From Streptomyces sp. NBC_01445 (GTDB taxonomy: Bacteria > Actinomycetota > Actinomycetes > Streptomycetales > Streptomycetaceae), in NCBI RefSeq assembly GCF_035918235.1, contig NZ_CP109485.1, forward strand, positions 3,038,001-3,102,000: 64,000 bases of DNA. Direction: 5' to 3'. Each line of letters opens with the position of its first letter. The first letter of the stretch is position 1. Below are positions 42,361 to 49,891 of this stretch, one piece after another. The translations under genes and the position numbers were made by a program. The notes below the pieces were generated by a model. It searched no databases, was not told where the DNA came from, and was given only the letters and a program-made list of their open reading frames with translations.

Positions 42361-43935
42361 TTACGCCTCCCAAACAGCGGCGGCCGTGCGGTCGTCCGCG
42401 TACCCCTTGACCCGTACCTGGGTGTCCGCGAGGAAGGCGGTGAGGCCGGGCGGGCCGCTCCCGTTCCAGCGGCGCGTGAGGTGCCCGGACAGTTCCGGCT
42501 CGCCCCGCAGGGGCTCGGCGAGGCCCGCCGTGCACAGCAGGAGCGTGTCACCCGGGCGGGCGACGGAGGCCCGGAAGCGGAACGGGTCGCGGGGCTGCTC
42601 GGGTGCCGGCTCGTACGGGCTCGGGGGCGTGGTGATCCCGAGGTCCATGGTCAGGCGGTCGCCGTCGGGGGTCTCCGGCGGCGGTGAGCCGTAGCCGACG
42701 ACGGGGGCGCCCGACACCTCGGAGACCTGCGGCTCGATGTCCTGCCACGCGCCGTCGCGCAGCCGGAACAGGCCGCCTCCGCCGACGCCGAAGAACACGC
42801 GGGTGCGGCAGTCGGGGTCGGCGGGCAGCAGGAGGCAGCGCAGGCTCGCCGTGTACTCCTCCGGTTCGAGGCCCTGCTCGGCGGCGCTCGCCCTGAGTCT
42901 GCCGAGGCTGCGGTCGGTCAGGCGGTGCAGGCCCGACTTGAGGTCGCCCCGGTGGGCGGCGCGGATGTCCTCGGCGAGCCTCGCGTGGCTGCGGCCGACG
43001 GCACGGCCGATCCAGTCGCAGGCCTCGGCCGCCGCGCGGTGCGCCCCGGGGGCGGCGCGGGCGCCGGTGGCCATGGCGACCAGGATCAGGGCGCCGGGTC
43101 CCGTGCCGAACCGGGCGGTGAGCAGACAGTCGCGGCGGGGCTCGCCCCGGTAACGCGCGGAGTCGCCGCGCACGGACACCGCGCGCAGGGTGGATGTCCC
43201 GTATCTGGCGCCGTCCAGGACGGTGTCGGCGACGAGGTCGTCGAGGGTGTCGGGGTCGGCGGGCGGGAGCGCGGTGGGTTCCGCGTCGTAGGTGGGCGGG
43301 CCGTCGCCCACGTAGGGGATGACCGGGGGTTCGGGGCGGGCCCCGGGCCCTTCGGCGACGACCGCGTCCTGACCGGGGCCGGCGTCGGGGGCCGCGTCGG
43401 GGGCGTGCGCATCCGTGTCGGGCGCGCGGAGGTCCGGCGCGGCGGTGGGAGGGGGCGGTGGTGGCCGGTGGCCGGGCGGCGGTGGCCCGGGCGGAAAACT
43501 CCGGGGGCGCCCCGGAGCGTGTGCCGGGGGTTCCCACGGGGCGCGCGGGGCGCCCGGATCCGGCGGCGGGTCCACGGGCCGTGCAGGCGCCGGGGGCGGT
43601 GGCGGAGCCATCCGCTGCTCCGGGGGCGGTGGCGGTGGCGGAGCGATCCGCTGCTCCGGGACCGGCGCCCGCTCCGTGACCTGCTCGGGCACCGGCCCGG
43701 GGACCTGCTCGGGCACCGGCCCGGGGACCTGCTCAGGCACCGGTTCCGGGACCTGCTCCTCGCCCCTGTCGGAACCTGGTGGCGAGACCGTCCCCGACAC
43801 CGAGGCGAAGCGGTCGTCGAGGGTGTCCGGGGCCGGGGCCGGGCCCGTGTCGTCGGTGGATTCGTCGTACAACTGCCCCCACCAGTCGTCGCCTTGACCG
43901 TGTCGGCCGGAGTTCCTCTCCCCCTGCTGGCTCAT
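42361..43935 (-). CDS. PP2C-domain protein with long Pro-rich N-terminal region
   Basis: 524 residues. Residues 60-200 are low complexity: repeated PEQVPGPV units (about 65-90) and runs of Pro. The C-terminal 300 residues look like a PP2C-type phosphatase domain (CLLTARFGTGPGALILVAMATG, ACDWIGRAVGRSHARLAEDI, FGVGGGGLFRLRDGAW, GDTLLLCTAGLAEPL). The usual DGMGG metal motif is not obvious, so catalysis is doubtful. It may act in Ser/Thr phosphosignalling as an adaptor. ATG 43935 (MSQQGERN) was preferred to upstream starts. It precedes poxB on the same strand, with a 70-bp gap. Confidence 0.75.
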   Translation of the reverse strand: MSQQGERNSGRHGQGDDWWGQLYDESTDDTGPAPAPDTLDDRFASVSGTVSPPGSDRGEEQVPEPVPEQVPGPVPEQVPGPVPEQVTERAPVPEQRIAPPPPPPPEQRMAPPPPPAPARPVDPPPDPGAPRAPWEPPAHAPGRPRSFPPGPPPPGHRPPPPPPTAAPDLRAPDTDAHAPDAAPDAGPGQDAVVAEGPGARPEPPVIPYVGDGPPTYDAEPTALPPADPDTLDDLVADTVLDGARYGTSTLRAVSVRGDSARYRGEPRRDCLLTARFGTGPGALILVAMATGARAAPGAHRAAAEACDWIGRAVGRSHARLAEDIRAAHRGDLKSGLHRLTDRSLGRLRASAAEQGLEPEEYTASLRCLLLPADPDCRTRVFFGVGGGGLFRLRDGAWQDIEPQVSEVSGAPVVGYGSPPPETPDGDRLTMDLGITTPPSPYEPAPEQPRDPFRFRASVARPGDTLLLCTAGLAEPLRGEPELSGHLTRRWNGSGPPGLTAFLADTQVRVKGYADDRTAAAVWEA

Positions 43936-44020
43936 GCCCTTATTGTCCACCGCACGGGCCTTACGAAAACGGGACACTCGAAAACGACCAAAAATGGCCC
44001 CGAATGACCCGGCTTGAAGC

Positions 44021-44074
44021 GAAAAAGGTCCGCCGGACGACCCCACCCCCCACGGGAAGGACGCCCGGCGGACC
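44021..44074 (-). terminator. Rho-independent terminator of the S8 peptidase gene
   Basis: Arms GGTCCGCCGG (44027-44036) and CCGGCGGACC (44065-44074) are perfect 10-bp complements with a 28-nt loop. On the minus strand the stem is followed at once by TTTTT. This is a textbook intrinsic terminator, rare in such GC-rich DNA, 15 bp after the peptidase stop. Confidence 0.85.
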
Positions 44075-44088
44075 GGCTCGTTCGGTGA

Positions 44089-47000
44089 TCAGCGCACGTC
44101 GTAGGCGCGCGTCACCGTCTGCGTGACCGAGTTCCCCTTGGAGTCGGTCAGTTCGGCCTTGAGCGTGACCGGCTTGCCGGAGGCGCCCGCGTGGTTCACG
44201 GTCGCGCTCCACTTGCCGTCACGCTCACCGGTCGGCGCCTCGGTCCACGTGGTGCCGCCGTCGTAGGAGTACGACAGCTCGGCCGAGGTGATCTTGCCGG
44301 GCGTGTAGCCGGCGTGACCGGTCGCGGTGAGCGTGATCCGCTGGCCGTCCGTGGCGGGCAGCGTCTTGAGGTCGTCCTGCGGAAGGGCGTAGTGCGGGAA
44401 GAGCAGCGGGATGCCCTGCGAGTAGGCGTTCTCCTCGAGGTGCGAGCGGAACGACCAGGTCGTCGTCGTCTGCGTGGAGCGGTTCCAGGCGCCGAAACTC
44501 TGCTTGAACGTGTTGAGCGTCAGGTCGTACGACGAGTCGTCGGCCGGGACGTCGAACACACCGGACGGCCAGGCGCTGTCCCCGATGACCTCGCCGTCGC
44601 GCTTCAGCTCCATGCCACCGAAGTCGCCGAAGCTGCCCTGGACGCCCTGGTGTTCACTGTCGCCCCAGAAGCCGGGCGCGACACCGATCAGGTTGCCCTG
44701 GCGCTCGGCGGCGAGCGCCGGCTTCCCCGCCTCGTCGAGGGGCGTGGTGGGCGCGAGCACGCCGCCGTACCACTCCTCGGTGCGGTGCTCGCCCTTCTTG
44801 TACGTGCGCACCGGGTCGATCATGTACTCGCCCCAGGGGAAGCTGCTGGAGACCTGGTGGCCCCAGCCGGTGGTCCCCGCCGAGTAGAGCTCAGTGCGGT
44901 GGGAGGGCGCCGCCACGGTCTCGAAGTCACCGAAGTAGGCCGAGAGTCCGCTGGGGCGCGTGACGCTGGGGATGTCCATGTAGTCGGTGGGCGTACCCAT
45001 CGCTCGGTACGTCGCCTTGTTCTCGGCGAGGTCGCGGTCGCGGACGGTGTAGGTGCGCGCGCTCTGCACCGGGCCGCTCTCGGGGAAGGCCAGGTTGTAG
45101 AGGTACGGGCTCTTCGCCGTGCCCTTCCAGTGGAGGGTCACGTCGCCGGCGCCGATCCGGGTGAGCAGGTCGGCGGCCTCGTCGGACGGGATACCGATGA
45201 CGGGCAGGGAGCCGCCGATGAAGCCGACGGACGGGTAGAAGCGCCCCGGGATCGAGCGGTGGGCGAGGACGGCGATGGCTCCGGCGTCCTTGGCCGCCTT
45301 GGCCACGGCCGCGGCCGCGCCGTTGTCGGCGAGCTTGACCAGAGCGATCTTGCCCTTGACGCCGGCCGCGGCGAGCTCGGCGGCCGTACCGGACTTGGCG
45401 TCGACGACCTGGGCCTTGCCGGAGCCGTCGAGGTTGGCGGAGTTCGTCGCCCCGGCCACCGCGTGCAGCGCGGGGCCTCCTTCGACGCCGAACTCGGTCA
45501 GCTGCGGGGCCGCAGCGCGCCAGAAGCTGTCGAACTCGAAGGTGCCGTCGGTGGCCCGGCCCTCGACGTCGGCGTAGTAGCCGGCGATGCTGCGGCCGCC
45601 GGCCGCGGTGCCGGCGTGCAGCCAGGTGTCGTCCCAGCTGCGGGCGAACCCGAGGGTGGCGCCGCGCACTTCGGACGCCTTGTCGGTCTTCACGCTCAAT
45701 CGGCCGGCCTTGCGGGCGTCGAGGACGACGGTGGTGTCCTTCTTGACCTCGAGCTGCGGACGGGCCAGGTAGGAAAGGGAGTTGAGGAGGGTGCCCTCGG
45801 TGTCGGGCGTGGCGACGAAGCTGGAGAGGAAGTAGCGGCCCGGACGCACCTGGTACGTCTGGTCGGCCGCGCCCTCGTTGAAGCGGCGCTCGCCTCTGGC
45901 GTCGTCGGTGCCGATCACGTCGACGGACGACTGGGCGTCGGCGGGCTTGCCGAGGCGGTCGACGAGCTTGACGCGCAGGGTGACCGTCTCGGGCTGCACG
46001 TACAGCGAGAACGGCGTGGAGACGCCGACGCCGTCGGCGGTGGCGAGCACGCGGCCGGTGACGTCGCCGTACTGGGCGGCCTTGAGCGAGGCGGTGGGGT
46101 CGATCTTCAGCGGGACCTTGACGGTCGCGCCCGCGGGGACGGTGACCGTGCGCTCGCCGAGCTTCGCGACGGAGGAGTGGACCGCGGAGCCGTCGTTGCC
46201 GGTGACGCCCTTGACGGAGAGGCTCAGTCGGACCGGCTTGTCGGTGGTGTTGGTGTAGGGCACGTCGACGGTGGTCCGGTCACTGCTGTCCTGCGGCCAG
46301 TTGAAGCTGCCGCCCTGGACGGCGCTCGCGCCGAGCACCTTCTCGTCGATCGCGGCCTTCACGTCGAGGCGGCCGCCGCCGGTCTCGCGCACGTCGCCGG
46401 GGATGGCCGCGTCCGCGGAGGACACGAGGGCCGACTTGATCTGCTGCGCGCTCCAGTCGGGGTGGCGCTGCTTGACGATGGCGGCGGCGCCCGCGACGTG
46501 CGGGGTCGCCATCGACGTACCGCTCATGGACTGGTACGCGTAGACGCCCCGGCCGCCCGCGGCGGCGGCCGAGATGTCGACGCCGGGCGCGGTGATCTCG
46601 GGCTTGAGGGTGTGCGAGCCGTAGGCCGGGCCGCGGCTGGAGAAGCTCGCGGTGGAGTCGTCGCGGTCGACGGCACCGACAGTCAGGACACTCGGGGCGC
46701 AGCCGGGTGAGGACACGGTGTTGTTGCCGGGGCCGGTGTTGCCCGCCGCGATGACGAAGAGGGTGTTCTTCGAGGACTGCGCGAGTTCTTCGGTGGCGAT
46801 GGCCATCGGGTCGGTGCAGTCGGTCTGTGCGGGGTTGCCGAGGCTCATGGAGACGACGTCGGCGCCCTGGTCGACGGCCCACTGCATGCCGGCGATGATC
46901 CACGAAGTGGCGCCGGAGCCCGAGTCGTTGAGGACCTTGCCGTTGAGGAGCGAGGTGCCGGGGGCGACGCCGCGCTTCTTGCCGTCGCTCGCCGCGCCGG

Positions 47001-47835
47001 TCCCGCCGACGGTGGACGTGGTGTGGGTGCCGTGGCCCTGGTGGTCGGTCGCGTCGGGCGAGTCGGTGAAGTTCTTCGACTCGGCGACGCGCCCCTTGAG
47101 GTCGGGGTGGTCGGTGTCGACACCGGTGTCGAGAACGGCGACCTTGGTGCCCTTGCCGTCGTACCCGGCGGCCCACGCCTCGGGGGCGTGCACCTGCTTC
47201 GTCGACCGGTCGAGGCTGGCCTCCACCTTCTCGTCGAGCCACAGCTTCTTGAGGGAGCCGGCGGCGCGGGAGCGGGTGTTGGTGACGTCCGCCCAGAAGT
47301 CGGCGGCCTTCTTCTTGTCGGCCTTCAGCGCCACGCCGTCGACGGGGTCGAGCACGAGGCCGCGCTCGGCGCCGCGCGGGGCGGCGGGCGCGCTGCGGGC
47401 GACGTCGACGGACTTGTCGTAGACCGCGATGAGCGGCAGCGACTTGCTGTGCGCGTCGTCGTAGCCCTGGCGGACGAGGCCCGTGACGTTGAAGAGCTCC
47501 TCGTCGACGCGGCCGTCGGCGATCGCCTTGACGGCCCCGGCGGGATAGACGTAGAGGTCCTGGCCCGACGTCCGCGTCTGCACGAGCGGGGCGGTGCCGT
47601 CCTCGCCGGGGAGCGCGGTGGCCGCGCTGTGGCCCGAACCGTCCTTGGTCACCAGGATCCGGTCGCCCGTGACGAGCGTGACGACGGAGCCAGCCCCCTC
47701 CTTCGCGGCCGCCTCGCTGCCGACGAGCGGTCTCTTGGCGTCCTCCCGTGGCTCGGCCACGGTAGGCAGGGCCGCGGTGACGGCCAGGACGACGGCGGTC
47801 GCCGCCACCGAGGCCGTACGCGATATCGCGCGCAT
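44089..47835 (-). CDS. Large secreted S8 (subtilisin-like) serine peptidase with C-terminal PA-like domain
   Basis: 1,248 residues. A signal peptide (about 1-28) and a propeptide (about 29-215) precede the catalytic domain. The triad is Asp236 in VLDTGVDTDHPDL, His268 in GHGTHTTSTV and Ser441 in GTSMATPHVAGA. After the catalytic domain come beta-sandwich regions and, near residues 800-900, a PA-like domain (KIALVKLADNGAAAAVAKAA, GSLPVIGIPSDEAADLL), outside the catalytic fold rather than inserted in it. ATG 47835 has GGGAGAG upstream. It should degrade extracellular protein. A 24-bp dyad lies 33 bp upstream and the divergent HTH gene is a likely regulator. Confidence 0.93.
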   Translation of the reverse strand: MRAISRTASVAATAVVLAVTAALPTVAEPREDAKRPLVGSEAAAKEGAGSVVTLVTGDRILVTKDGSGHSAATALPGEDGTAPLVQTRTSGQDLYVYPAGAVKAIADGRVDEELFNVTGLVRQGYDDAHSKSLPLIAVYDKSVDVARSAPAAPRGAERGLVLDPVDGVALKADKKKAADFWADVTNTRSRAAGSLKKLWLDEKVEASLDRSTKQVHAPEAWAAGYDGKGTKVAVLDTGVDTDHPDLKGRVAESKNFTDSPDATDHQGHGTHTTSTVGGTGAASDGKKRGVAPGTSLLNGKVLNDSGSGATSWIIAGMQWAVDQGADVVSMSLGNPAQTDCTDPMAIATEELAQSSKNTLFVIAAGNTGPGNNTVSSPGCAPSVLTVGAVDRDDSTASFSSRGPAYGSHTLKPEITAPGVDISAAAAGGRGVYAYQSMSGTSMATPHVAGAAAIVKQRHPDWSAQQIKSALVSSADAAIPGDVRETGGGRLDVKAAIDEKVLGASAVQGGSFNWPQDSSDRTTVDVPYTNTTDKPVRLSLSVKGVTGNDGSAVHSSVAKLGERTVTVPAGATVKVPLKIDPTASLKAAQYGDVTGRVLATADGVGVSTPFSLYVQPETVTLRVKLVDRLGKPADAQSSVDVIGTDDARGERRFNEGAADQTYQVRPGRYFLSSFVATPDTEGTLLNSLSYLARPQLEVKKDTTVVLDARKAGRLSVKTDKASEVRGATLGFARSWDDTWLHAGTAAGGRSIAGYYADVEGRATDGTFEFDSFWRAAAPQLTEFGVEGGPALHAVAGATNSANLDGSGKAQVVDAKSGTAAELAAAGVKGKIALVKLADNGAAAAVAKAAKDAGAIAVLAHRSIPGRFYPSVGFIGGSLPVIGIPSDEAADLLTRIGAGDVTLHWKGTAKSPYLYNLAFPESGPVQSARTYTVRDRDLAENKATYRAMGTPTDYMDIPSVTRPSGLSAYFGDFETVAAPSHRTELYSAGTTGWGHQVSSSFPWGEYMIDPVRTYKKGEHRTEEWYGGVLAPTTPLDEAGKPALAAERQGNLIGVAPGFWGDSEHQGVQGSFGDFGGMELKRDGEVIGDSAWPSGVFDVPADDSSYDLTLNTFKQSFGAWNRSTQTTTTWSFRSHLEENAYSQGIPLLFPHYALPQDDLKTLPATDGQRITLTATGHAGYTPGKITSAELSYSYDGGTTWTEAPTGERDGKWSATVNHAGASGKPVTLKAELTDSKGNSVTQTVTRAYDVR

Positions 47836-47867
47836 CGCTCTCCCTCTCCCCAGGTGAAAGCGCAGGT

Positions 47868-47891
47868 GAATACGGCACAAAGGCCGTATTC
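47868..47891. promoter_or_regulatory. Operator-like dyad GAATACGGC-N6-GCCGTATTC
   Basis: Perfect 9-bp arms at 47868-47876 and 47883-47891 sit between the divergent S8 peptidase and HTH regulator genes. The site is 33 bp from the peptidase ATG and about 60 bp from the regulator ATG. It could also fold as a hairpin in the peptidase leader. Confidence 0.65.
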
Positions 47892-47952
47892 CCGGCGGAT
47901 GTTGGTGCTGCGGTGGCGCCACATTGGCAGAGAGAGCGCTGGTGCGGGGAAG

Positions 47953-49086
47953 ATGGGGCGCGGCGGGTTTGTGCCGTGGCCGTTTCCCGCCACGGTGCCG
48001 CCGGAACCGAGGCTCGGGGAGGGGCATCGCCGCATGCTGGGTGCGATAGGTCTGGACGAGATGCACGAGAGCGCCTACCGCGCGCTCGTGTCGCTGGGCG
48101 CGGCCGACGTGCCCGATCTCGCGGGGCGGCTCGCCCTCGCCGAGTACGAGACCGAGCACGCGCTGCGCAGGCTGGAGCGGCACGGGCTCGCGGCGCAGTC
48201 GTCCGCGCGGCCGGGGCGCTGGGTCGCGGCTCCGCCGGGCGTCGCGCTCGGCGCGCTCCTGACGCAGCAGCGGCACGAGCTGGAGAAGGCGGAGCTGGCG
48301 GCGGCGCTGCTCGCGGAGGAGTACCGGGCGCAGGCCGCCGAGCCCGCCGTGCACGATCTGGTCGAGGTGGTCACGGGCGCGGCGGCGGTCTCGCAGCGGT
48401 TCCTGCAGCTTCAGCTGGGTGCGACGGACGAGGTGTGCGCGTTGGTCACCGGCAACCCGATCGTCGTCTCGGGGATGGACAACGAGGCGGAGGAGCAGGC
48501 CACCGGCCGGGGTGTCGCGTACCGGGTCGTGGTGGAGCGCGAGGTGCTCTCGATGCCGACGGGGCTGACGGAGCTGTCGGCCGCGATCGGACGGGACGAG
48601 CAGGTACGGGTCGTGGACCGGGTGCCGACGAAGCTGGTGATCGCCGACGGGGCGCTCGCGATGGTGCCGCTGACCTCGCGCGGGGCGGAGCCCGCGGCGC
48701 TCGTCGTGCACGCGAGCGGGCTCCTGGAGTCGCTGTCCGGACTGTTCGAGGCGGTCTGGCGGGACGCGCTGCCGCTGCGGCTCGGCGAGAGCAGCCGCGC
48801 CATCACCGAGCAGGAGCCGGACGGCCCCGACGGCACGGACCTGGAGATCCTCTCCCTTCTTCTGGCCGGACTCACGGACGCGAGCGTCGCCAAGCAGCTC
48901 GACCTGGGGCTTCGCACGGTCCAGCGCAGGGTGAAGCGCCTGATGGAACTGGCCGGTGTGACGACGCGGCTCCAGCTGGGGTGGCATGCGTACGAGCGGG
49001 GCTGGGTGTCACGGGACGTGCCGGGGTCGGACCGGGGCGGGGAGCGGATTCAGGAGCGAACCGGGGAGCACGGCGCGGAGGGGTGA
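47953..49086 (+). CDS. TrmB-like/LuxR HTH regulator, divergent from the S8 peptidase
   Basis: About 377 residues. The N-terminal part is a TrmB-type winged helix (ALVSLGAADVPDLAGRLAL, YETEHALRRLERHGLA). The middle is a PLD-like or sensor region (SMPTGLTELSAAIGRDEQVR, ALAMVPLTSRGAEP). The C-terminus is a LuxR-type HTH (DLEILSLLLAGLTDASVAKQ, LDLGLRTVQRRVKRLMELAG). This helix-turn-helix-domain architecture is common next to secreted hydrolases in Streptomyces. ATG 47953 has GGGGAAG; ATG 48034 (MLGAIGLDEMHESAYRALV) is an equally good family-like start. The 3' end contains the first copy of a 31-bp direct repeat. Confidence 0.85.
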   Translation: MGRGGFVPWPFPATVPPEPRLGEGHRRMLGAIGLDEMHESAYRALVSLGAADVPDLAGRLALAEYETEHALRRLERHGLAAQSSARPGRWVAAPPGVALGALLTQQRHELEKAELAAALLAEEYRAQAAEPAVHDLVEVVTGAAAVSQRFLQLQLGATDEVCALVTGNPIVVSGMDNEAEEQATGRGVAYRVVVEREVLSMPTGLTELSAAIGRDEQVRVVDRVPTKLVIADGALAMVPLTSRGAEPAALVVHASGLLESLSGLFEAVWRDALPLRLGESSRAITEQEPDGPDGTDLEILSLLLAGLTDASVAKQLDLGLRTVQRRVKRLMELAGVTTRLQLGWHAYERGWVSRDVPGSDRGGERIQERTGEHGAEG

Positions 49087-49176
49087 CTTCCGGGTCGAGA
49101 CGATCCGGCGATGGAGCGCGGTGCCAAGCAGGCCCGGGGCCGGATCGGGGAGCACGGCGCGGAGGGGTGACTTCCG
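49062..49176. repeat. 31-bp direct repeat spanning the regulator stop codon
   Basis: Identical 31-bp segments at 49062-49092 and 49146-49176 (84-bp period) contain GGGGAGCACGGCGCGGAGGG and the TGA stop. The first copy is the end of the HTH regulator gene; the second lies in non-coding DNA before the DUF456 gene. This implies a recent tandem duplication of about 84 bp at the gene end. Confidence 0.8.
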
Positions 49177-49255
49177 CGGCCGGAAGCCGTCGGTGGTGGC
49201 GGAGCGTGAAGCTCTGCGATCTGCGGGTTCGGCCGTTGTCCGGCACTCTTGGCAG

Positions 49256-49738
49256 ATGGGCGTGTGGGAACTCCTGCTGGTGGGAGTGGTGATGCTGCTC
49301 GGCCTGTGCGGAGTGCTCGTGCCCGGGGTGCCCGGGTCGTGGCTCGTGTGGGCCGCGGTCCTCGTGTGGTCGCTCCAGGACCCGAACGGGCTGGCCTGGG
49401 GTGTTCTGGTCGGCGCCACCGCTGTCCTGCTCGCCTCTCAGGTGCTTCGCTGGCAGCTCCCGCCGCGCCGGCTGCGCGAGAGCGGGGCCACGCGCCGCAC
49501 CGCGATATGGGCGGGGACCGGCGCCCTGGTCGGTTTCTGCGTGATCCCGGTGATCGGATCGATCCCGGGGTTCGTCGGAGGTATCTACCTCTGCGAGCGC
49601 CTGCGCCTCGGCCGGCACGGCGACGCCGTCGCCTCGACCCGGACCGCGATGCGGGCCGGCGGCTCCAGCGTCCTGGCCGAACTCTTCGCCTGCCTGCTCA
49701 TCGTGGGCGCCTGGATCGGGGCCGCGATCTGGGGCTAG
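49256..49738 (+). CDS. DUF456 small membrane protein
   Basis: 160 residues with four to five membrane helices. It starts MGVWELLLVGVVMLLGLCGV, and its glycine-rich turns (LVPGVPGSWLVWAAVLV, IPVIGSIPGFVGGIYL) match DUF456. Function is unknown; such proteins are widespread in bacteria. ATG 49256 is the obvious start for the first helix, although no strong Shine-Dalgarno precedes it. The gap to the upstream regulator carries the 31-bp repeat. Confidence 0.85.
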   Translation: MGVWELLLVGVVMLLGLCGVLVPGVPGSWLVWAAVLVWSLQDPNGLAWGVLVGATAVLLASQVLRWQLPPRRLRESGATRRTAIWAGTGALVGFCVIPVIGSIPGFVGGIYLCERLRLGRHGDAVASTRTAMRAGGSSVLAELFACLLIVGAWIGAAIWG

Positions 49739-49891
49739 CCGCTCCGGTTCATGTACACGTACAGCATCCACGTAGCGCGAGTTACATCGGATCTCTCCCG
49801 GCATATTGACGGGCTCTCGTCACATCTCTAGCTTGCCGCAGGGGATAGCTCCGATGAATCGACGTCCGCTTCGACACGTGGAGGCCGCGCC

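Noticed and set aside
47836..48987. N-terminal extension of the S8 peptidase frame to 48987
   Set aside because: The extension is antisense to the HTH regulator gene. ATG 47835 has a good RBS and a signal peptide.
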